NCBI GenBank assembly: GCA_964017045.1
Contig: OZ024798.1
Location: forward strand, 33,017,050 to 33,081,049
Direction of reading: 5' to 3'
DNA length: 64,000 nucleotides
Source: Omphiscola glabra
Taxonomy: Eukaryota; Mollusca; Gastropoda; Lymnaeidae
Shown here: positions 56,057-64,000 of the stretch, piece by piece
Numbering within the stretch: the stretch's first letter is position 1
Layout: each line of letters begins with the position of its first letter
The notes under the pieces: model-generated
Databases searched by the model: none
What the model was told of the DNA's origin: nothing
The model's input: only the letters and a program-made list of their open reading frames with translations
Translations under genes and position numbers: made by a program

Positions 56057-59000
56057 ATGGCTTTACTTATTAGGCCATCCCAAATTTTTTGCCGCAATGT
56101 TTATCACCTTCAGCGATCCATTCAGTTTTGTCAAATGCGAACTATGCTTGCTGGAAGTTGTATAGATAGTAAGTAAATAGGATTTGCTTTCTCGTAATTT
56201 GTTCAATATTTCCTTGTATTTGCCTTCTTTAAAAATTTTTTTAGTACTTTTAACTGCTATTTAACTGTGGCAAAATGATGCTACAATTTTAATATATTTT
56301 CAAGTGTTCATAGCATCTATTTCATCAGTTAAAAAAAAAAATTAAAGTGGACTTTTAAATTAAAATTAAAATATCAAGAAATACTACCATTTACTACCAC
56401 AGTCACAGGTATTAATTTTAAAGGAACATTTGGTACCTCAGTGTAGCAAGAGTTTGTATAAAATAATGTTTATATCATTTAAAAATCATAAAAAAGGCTA
56501 ACAAAAATCTGCTATCTCTATCACCTAAGTAGGGAAGTTATCTCAAATGTTTATCTATCACTGCTGGTTCAAAAAATGTATGGGTTAGTTTATGTTTCAT
56601 GTATAAACACTTTATGAGGTACTGTTTTTGTAGCACTTGAATTACATGTTGTTAAAAGTGTGTTGTTTTTTTTACTTTTAAGATGTTATAGGATTGTTGT
56701 TGTTATTATTATTATTATTATAGTTACCATTCAAAACATACTTTTTTTTTATTCTTCAAGTTTTTTTTTTAATTGTTTAAATTGAAAAGCTTTGACTGAT
56801 ATTTTAACTTAAAGTACTTGAAACTTAAGAAATTTAAAAAAAAAAAATTTTGTGTTAAATTCTTGTTCTAAACATATTTATTAACATTACTGTAGCATGA
56901 TTTTTGATGTCACAAAATTATGTCATTAGTTTCTCATGGATTGGAAGGGGAACAGAATCAAATCCAGCAAGTTGCCTTGGATTTTGCCAGAAATGAAATG
57001 TCTCCTTATATGCAAAAATGGGATGAAGAGGTAACCAATTTATTTGAAAAGTCATAATTTATTTTGCTTAATATTAAAAACCATCAGAATATATTGTGAA
57101 CTAGTTTTCCTAATTAAATGGATTTTTAAAAACTTAAACTAATATTGTTAAATAAATGACAATTTATAATTGTTGGCACGAGCTTAGTCAATTGAAAAAA
57201 TATTCATATTGTCTATTTTTTCCTATTCCCATTTCTTGACCTTAAATTAGCATGTAATTAAGTTTTATAGGTAAAATGGAAATATAGCTAGATAATTAAG
57301 CTAATAAAATTCAAATTGAGCTTTGATAAATTTCAAATTCCATCTGAAATTGTGTTGCAGGAAATTTTCCCTGTAGATACCATGAGGAAAGCAGCAGCTC
57401 TGGGTTTTGGAGCTGTTTACTGTAATGAAAAATATGGAGGTACTGGACTCAGTCGACTAGATGCCTCCGTCATATTTGAAGCTCTTGCTACAGGTTGTTG
57501 TAGTACCACTGCATATATAAGTATACACAAGTTAGTTTGTTTTTAAACTTTTATTTTTTAGAGGTTGATTTGTAAGAAGCAGTTTAATTTATGCGCCAGC
57601 AAATTGGTTGCATGTAGACACATTATTAGTTTTTAATTAGATGTTTTTAGAGCCCAAGTTAATAGGCTAACAAGTTTATTCCACCAAGTGCACAATCTTG
57701 CTCTTAAACAACGTTTAGAGAGAACAGAATTACTTTATTTTATATTGAATATCTATTGATTTCAATTATTTCTTTGAACCAATTTCTGCCCCCCAAAGTT
57801 TCCTCTTTGACTGCCGCCACCCGCACACCCCTCCCCCCAATCCCCCCCAAAAAGGGAGGTTCCTCATTCTACCTTAGTTTATTGTATTGTAAGAGTTTTC
57901 TTTATCCTTGCATTTGACTTTTCCAAGATCCTCACAAGGCATTGTGGGTAGCTTAGTAGCCCATAGCCGATAGTAGGAGATTAAAATAAAATTAATTTAT
58001 ATTTTCCCCCCAGCATGTGTGCTTGGATGATTGATGAGTTTGGTACTGAAAAACTGCGAGAAAAATGGATTGGTTCACTAGCAACTATGGACAAATTTGC
58101 TTCATATTGTCTTACAGAGCCAGGTTAGTAAGGACTATTGTAAAAAATATTAAGGTACAAAAATTAGGATGCCTACCTTATTTATTTACGTTTTTTTAAA
58201 GTAAAGAAGCTGTTAACGGGATTAAATTTGCTTGATTGTGTCCAGAGCTAGTAACGTGGCAGGTATGATTTTTACTTTTTTCATAGTGTTGGGATTCATG
58301 GTTGGCTTAGACACACTTTTGAGAAGTTTAGCAGTATCTATGCTGTCATAATTCACTGGGCAGATGACTTAGTTTCCCTTCATCAAATTAACAGCAAGAT
58401 TATTCTTTTTATTATTTAGGGGACAATTATATTAACAATTAGAAAATTATACAAATCAATATCAAATTGTCAAATTTAAATTTTTAAAATTTAATTAGTG
58501 TCTGTTTTTTTATGTAATAAAATAGCTTTTCTCTTTATTTATTGTGAACTCTAGGTGCAGGAAGTGATGCTGTTTCACTTACAACATCAGCTAAAAAAGA
58601 TGGCTCTGATTATGTGATAAACGGAGCCAAGGTAAATACTAATTAATCAAATCTTTCTTTTTTTTTTATAAAAAAGTTTTTTATTTAACTCCTGGTCCCC
58701 TTTTATTTTATGTATTGAACATGATACAAAAAATTCAACATTCTTGGTTTAAGTTGCTTTCAATCTGATATCCAGAATATCTAACATGAAGAATATAAAG
58801 TGCAGTAATAACCAGCAATATCATGTATTAAAAAAAACATAATTTGAGTATAATGTTTGTGACCAATGTAAACTCACATTTCAGGCTTTTATTAGTGGAG
58901 CTGGCAGATCAGATGTTTATGTTGTGATGTGTAGAACAGGAGCTGCCGGGGCCAAAGGTGTCAGTTGTATACTTGTGGAAAAAGACTCACCCGGACTCTC

Positions 59001-62000
59001 TTTTGGAAAGAAGGAGAAAAAGGTGAGACATTTGTTCCTAGACGTTGTTAGGACACGTCTCAGGGTCCTAGACAGCAAGCAGTTTTTAGCAGTAGTCAAA
59101 TTAGATTACTACTTTTCCGAGTGTTTTAAATCTGAAACCGTCAAACAACTCATATAATTTACTGTTATTTCACATAATCTTTATCACTGTTACAGGTGGG
59201 GTGGAATACGCACCCAGCAAGCATAGTTTCATTTGATGATTGCCGAGTACCACAAACAAATTTGGTTGGTGCTGAAGGCCAAGGGTTTAACATTGCCATG
59301 AAAGGGCTCAATGGAGGGAGACTAAATGTGGGTGAGGACAGAAGTTGATTAAAAAAAATATTGGACTGCATGTATGCATTAATTACTTTTTAGTTATGTA
59401 TGTGCGCACGTTGTGGCCATGTATAATTTAAACCCACTGGCCAAGATGAAGTTCATGTAATGTTTTGTTAATTTAAAGTTCATGACAAGGTCGGATATGA
59501 TTATAAAAATGTTAAAATTAAGCATAGTCTAATGGTTTTTGAATGCAAAGGAAAACAAAATGGTATTTTTCCTCATAAGTTACATTTGTGTTCATTTAGA
59601 TAAGATAAGATTTTTTTATTGATCCAAATAATTGGAAATGTTTTTTTTAATTACAATGTACAAATTCATTTTCAGCACATGCATATATATACTTACAAAG
59701 TAAAATTATAACAGTTTAACACATGACATCTAAGTATTTCTCAAGTGCAAAAATCAGCCATTTTACGCCATGGAACTTCAACTCAGTTAGTGACAATATT
59801 GACTTTTTGTCAATCCCTGTAATGCTAAAGCCCAATTAGGGATTTGGCCTGCCTCACCACATCCTTCTACTCAGACCTCACTGATACTTTTCTTTTCCAT
59901 GCTTGGATTCCCAGCTGCTGTAGATCCCTATCCACATCATCCATCTATCTAAGCCTAGGTCTTGCCTTTCAGCCGTTTTCCTCTGTGGTTTTGGTGATGC
60001 ACCCTCTTCACTCCTCTGTCATTTGGTATTCTTTCTAAGTGTCCTGCCCAGCGTAGCCTGCCCTTTTTTATTTCTGCTACTAGTGTTGGATCCTGATATA
60101 GACAATACAATTTCTGGTTGGTTCATATTCTCCATCCATTTCAGCCTTTGTTGGTCCATATATTTTCTGGAGAACTTTTCTCTCCCATATGTTTAATAGG
60201 TTTTTTTCTGTTTTTGTTAGGGGCCAAGTTTCACTTGCGTATGTTACAACTGGTCTGATTACAGTTTTATAAATAGTTTTCTTTGTTTTTCTTGTAATGT
60301 TTTACTTTTGTGTATTTTCCGACTACTGAAGTATGCCCTGTTTCCGAATGATATTCTTTCTTTCATTTAATAAAGATCCTAGGTATTTGAATTGATTTAC
60401 TTTTTCAAAAGTCTGGTTTTTAATTTTAATGGCTTCATCTATCTGTTATTCTCTTATCATAGTCATATATTTGGTGGTTTTTTTGGTTGTTAACTTCCAG
60501 TCCCACTTGTAGTGATTTGTCTTCTAATTCAATAAAGGCTTTTGATATATCCTTACTACTTTTCCCTAACAGTGCTATGTCATCAGCATATGCAAGAATA
60601 TACTGAAGGGGTTGATTATAGAGAGTGCCTACTGGTTATGGGTCTTGGGTTTCTCTCAGAAAGTATCCTGTTATTGTTCCTCGGGTGTCAATATGTATCA
60701 TTCTTGTCAGTTTGTTGGTTATGACAAACTCCTGTAGAGTCTCATATAGATTTTTTCTTTTGATGCTGTCATAGGCAATTTTATAGTCCACATAGAGTTG
60801 ATGTACTGGGCATTTTATATTTGTAATATTTCTCTAGCAGGCATCTGATGGTGCAAATTTGATCAGTTGTTGATCTTTTTAGTATAAATAGTCACCTAGT
60901 ATTTGCTCAGTTTTTTAAAGGCTCTTGATAATCTTCATCTTGTCCATTGTCTGCATTTAGTACGTCCTTAAAATTTTCAGCCCACCTCTCCAGTACTTTA
61001 CTATTTTCCATAATTAATTTTAATTCTCCATCATTTCTCTCACACATTTGAGTTTGAGGTCTGGCTTGGTTTCCATCCTTTTCATCTTTTATCTTCATGT
61101 ACATTCCTCTAATATTTCCCTCTCTTGATAATTCTTCTATTTCTTTTAATTTACCTTTTTCTCATTCCCTTTTTTTCTTCCTACACATTTTTGTGGTTTA
61201 CCATCTGGCTTCATTGTATATTTGTCTTGTATTTCTGGTTTCCCTTTGTATCATAGTCATTCATGCCATGTTCCTTTCTTCGACAGTCTCTCTGCATTCA
61301 TTATCAAACCAGCCTACTCTACTATTACTATTAGCTTTTGCTGAACTCCTACTACTTTTTATGCTAATCTGTTCATATTTTTTTATCATATCCCACTGTT
61401 CTTTTAAGTTGCTTTCCCTGTTCCCTTCCTCCTATGATGCTTCTACTTCATTCTGGTAAGCTTTTGCAGTTAGTGGGTCTTTGGTAAGCTTTTTGTAATC
61501 GTATCGTTTCTCTCTTTGATTACGGCTATTGTGAATTAAGCTTATTTTCAGCTTATATTTAACCTGTACAAGTAGATGGTCAGAGTCTGCATCTGTTCCT
61601 GAATAGCATCTTATGTCCTGTATGTCTGATCCATGCCTCCGATCGATTAGGACATAGTCAATTGGGTCATGAGTGATACCATCTGGTGAGTTCCGAGTAA
61701 CTTTATGCATCTTTTTTGTGTGTAAATTTGGTACTGCTGTCATCCCTTTTCCTGAAGCAAAGTTTACGAGTCGGATCCCATTGTCATTGGATTCTTCATG
61801 TAGACTCACATTGCAAATAGTTGGCATAAACACTTTTTCTTGACCTATTTTGGCATTAAAGTCACCAATCACTATTTTTTTGCAATCTTCCATTCTCTGG
61901 TTTAAAACCTATAAATGCACATTGTTACGGCCTCCTTTCGTTGTCTAGGGTCTAGTTATTCCTTACGTCTGTGATTCCAATGATGCCCTAGTGATCTGAC

Positions 62001-63632
62001 ACCAATCACACAATTACACAATTAAGTCCACAAAAGTATCTGGAGTTTCATAACTCAATCCTTTATTCATTATATACAAATGTAGTCCCATCAAGAGTCA
62101 CTAACACATAATCAAATCCTCAGTAACACGTATGGAATAAAACTCCGACTAACACAGGTGTTCATCACGTTCTCTCTTCACGGTCTTCAGTCTTCTCTCA
62201 CGATCTCAAAAATCTCTCTCGACTAACTAACACCCTGTCCTTTTATCCACGCACTTGTTTCTTAATATTTCCCTGTCAGCCAATGACCATTCAGCCATAA
62301 TAATACAATTCATAACAACTCATGGACCAAAAAGTGTTCACACTAACAACAGTGGTACTCATACAACTCTCACCATGCATGAACAACTTTTCATACTGAA
62401 ACATCGCGCTCCTAAATCTTATTCACAACACAGAGGGCTTCTTTCTCCACAGAAATACTGTTATAAGAGTGTTTGTGTTGTTGCCACTAGAAAACATGGT
62501 GTAATCTTTTGTCTTGAGGATGTCTGCATTTTTCCATCGAATTTCTTGCAATGCAGTAATAGTAATAGAGATTCTACAGTTAATTAGTTGATCTATTAAG
62601 TTGGCTAAGGCTCCCACTCTAAGCAGGTTTAGTACATTCCAAGTTGCAATAAAAAAAATCATGCCCATATCCAAGCATGGGGTCGATTTCCATTAGAATC
62701 AGTCTGGTTTTTAGTTTGTTGCTTTGCTTTCGTAATGTCTATTTTTTACATGGCCGGGTCCTGCATAAAACTGCCTGGAGGGCTGCCCCTTACAGCTCTC
62801 TGGGTAGCTGCCTTAATTTTTGGGTAAGGTTCCTTAGCCCTTGTGGATCCCTCCACTTCCTACAAGGCAGTATGTTATGATTTTGGTCCACCCGGGTTTT
62901 TTTATTTCCCCAGTACCCGCCATATCTGGTGGGCTTTCCCCTATCTGCCACCTGGGGAGGCGCTTGATGGAAGATCAGTATCTCCCCACAAGAATATTGA
63001 CTTCAGAATTGTTTATTGAGATTTTGAAACGGCATGCTGGTAAACTTGATAGAGCAGATGAATGTTTTTCTTTGTGTCGCTATCTTCTTCATTTTCTTCT
63101 ACTTCTATATTCTGAGGGCCCACGATCAATGTATTGAGCATTCTGGCTCCTATGTCTGAGAGGATTTCATGATGTTACTGTGCATGGTTTTGAAGGGGAT
63201 ACTTCACTGGTTGCAAGGACTACTCGGCGATGGTATTATGAAATGGGGGTTGGAAGACAGGAGGAAATAGACGCAAATATGTCAAGTATAGTCTCCTCAT
63301 CTGTTGCTTTTGGAAGCTTGTTCCAGTCCCTGATTGTCTTTGAGGGAAAGAATTCACCCTGATCGAGATAAAATGTGTGGTTTTAATCATTTACTATCAG
63401 TTTTATCTTCCCAAAAACTCTTTTTCAGTTATTGCACTAGAAGTTATTTATTGGTTACCCAAATTTTAGTTGTTTTTTTATTTAAAGTTTCTTTTTGAGT
63501 TTTAATGATTATTATAAAATTATTTGTGTTTCAGCCTCATGTTCTTTAGGAGCTGCGCATGCATCAATAGCAAAGGCAAGAGATCACTTAAAAGTTAGGA
63601 AGCAATTTGGAAAAACATTGGAGAATTTTCAG
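56057..63632 (+). CDS. ACAD8: Isobutyryl-CoA dehydrogenase, mitochondrial (3' partial)
   Basis: FAD-dependent acyl-CoA dehydrogenase of valine catabolism (isobutyryl-CoA to methacrylyl-CoA) in the mitochondrial matrix. Eight exons: 56057-56168, 56930-57030, 57361-57530, 58014-58123, 58555-58631, 58885-59022, 59196-59331 and 63535-63632, with consistent phases, 314 codons so far. The N-terminus [20 protein letters not shown] is basic and Arg-rich, as expected for a mitochondrial presequence. Motifs shared with human ACAD8: [70 protein letters not shown] (FAD/substrate signature), [33 protein letters not shown], and [20 protein letters not shown]. The catalytic Glu and C-terminus lie past the right edge. 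The start is the first ATG with a leader of expected length. Intron 7 (59332-63534) is inflated by a retrotransposon. Confidence 0.96.
59600..63375 (-). mobile_element. Degenerate non-LTR retrotransposon in ACAD8 intron 7
   Basis: Minus-strand order matches a LINE with endonuclease then reverse transcriptase. Endonuclease start: [20 protein letters not shown] at 62423-62674. Then [12 protein letters not shown] and the [15 protein letters not shown] block (61432-61893), a linker with [14 protein letters not shown] (about 60950), [20 protein letters not shown] with the YADD catalytic motif at 60579-60590, and a C-terminal [19 protein letters not shown] part near 60130. The 3' end carries ATCAATAAAAAAATCTTATC (AATAAA plus TTATC tail) near 59600-59640. 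Many stops and frameshifts make it inactive. An LTR-like insertion interrupts the endonuclease. The 62680-63375 part is probably its 5' untranslated region. Confidence 0.85.
61923..62450 (-). mobile_element. LTR-like insertion inside the LINE endonuclease
   Basis: LINE coding similarity stops at INVH (about 61922) and resumes at GNNTNT (about 62470); the intervening roughly 530 bp are unrelated. On the minus strand this segment has TATA-like GGATAAAAGG, then CTACATTTGTATATAATGAA and the poly(A) signal AATAAAGG, and ends GGAGGCCGTAACA. Promoter followed by AATAAA within 530 bp and a CA end are features of a solo LTR. I could not confirm a matched target duplication. Confidence 0.45.
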
Positions 63633-64000
63633 GTTTTAAAAATCCTATTTTATAATATTTAAATGGTTAGAAAAGAGTGGACTGCCACAATCCTGTTAAA
63701 ATAAAATTAAAAATCTTGAATAATTTTTCATGCAAGTTCATAGACTGAATTAAAAAATTTACTGAAATTATTTAGGAAAAACTGAACAGAAATGTGTTTA
63801 AAAAATCTAAAGATCCAAATGAATGAACAATATGCTTTGTAAAACTCTAAAAAAGGCTTTAATTGTATAATTAAAAATTATAATCAATGCCTCTGAGATA
63901 TAATTGAGTATATACTGTTTTAGTGTTGGCGATATTATATTGCATATTGAAATGCTTGTCAAGAACCAAAATTGAAAGCTTGTGTTTTTTTTTTAGAAAT
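63633..64000 (+). other. ACAD8 intron 8 (runs to the window edge)
   Basis: AT-rich intron after the donor CAG|GTTTTA. The last bases, TTTTTTTTTAG followed by AAAT, may be the next acceptor, but too little follows to read an exon. Confidence 0.5.

Overview
This is a eukaryotic, animal-type genome window. It is AT-rich and gene-sparse, its genes are split into many small exons with GT-AG introns, and it is loaded with DNA transposons, non-LTR retroelements and minisatellites. The encoded proteins resemble the human orthologues closely at their catalytic motifs but differ elsewhere. The gene and transposon content suggests an invertebrate, probably a lophotrochozoan such as a mollusc. That placement is inference; nothing in the window fixes the species.

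Five protein-coding genes can be assembled exon by exon with consistent splice phases. (1) 2451-6796, plus: the C-terminal two-thirds of a KCNQ1-type voltage-gated K+ channel, from S5 through the pore to the C-terminal tetramerisation coiled coil; its 5' exons lie outside the window. (2) 15979-20804, minus: a complete 9-exon BDH2/DHRS6-type short-chain dehydrogenase (246 aa). (3) 25614-32101, plus: a complete 10-exon pyridoxal kinase, PDXK (302 aa), head-to-head with BDH2 about 4.8 kb away. (4) 41549-47454, plus: a complete 9-exon DUF21/CBS-pair membrane protein of the CNNM/Mam3 superfamily (514 aa). (5) 56057 to beyond the right edge, plus: the first 8 exons of ACAD8, mitochondrial isobutyryl-CoA dehydrogenase. 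Their roles are unrelated (ion channel, NAD-dependent dehydrogenase, vitamin B6 salvage, metal-transport family, valine catabolism), so I see no operon-like functional unit.

Between and inside the genes are mobile elements. There are hAT elements and MITEs, several with 8-bp target-site duplications and one retaining the transposase C-terminal dimerisation region. There are TA-flanked mariner/pogo-like MITEs, fold-back elements, an element with a piggyBac-like end, and three to four non-LTR retrotransposon fragments. One of these fills a 4.2-kb ACAD8 intron and itself carries an LTR-like insertion.

The most unusual feature is tandem repetition. The 6 kb between 34 and 41 kb is largely minisatellite, including a roughly 4-kb array of 21/23-bp units. 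Another array repeats a consensus AP-1 site about 25 times. In three neighbouring genes the tandem duplication falls exactly on an exon boundary: the 3' splice site before the KCNQ pore exon, the 5' splice site after the PDXK exon carrying the active-site GTGD motif (five identical in-frame donors), and the terminal coding exon of BDH2. I regard this as the observation most worth testing.
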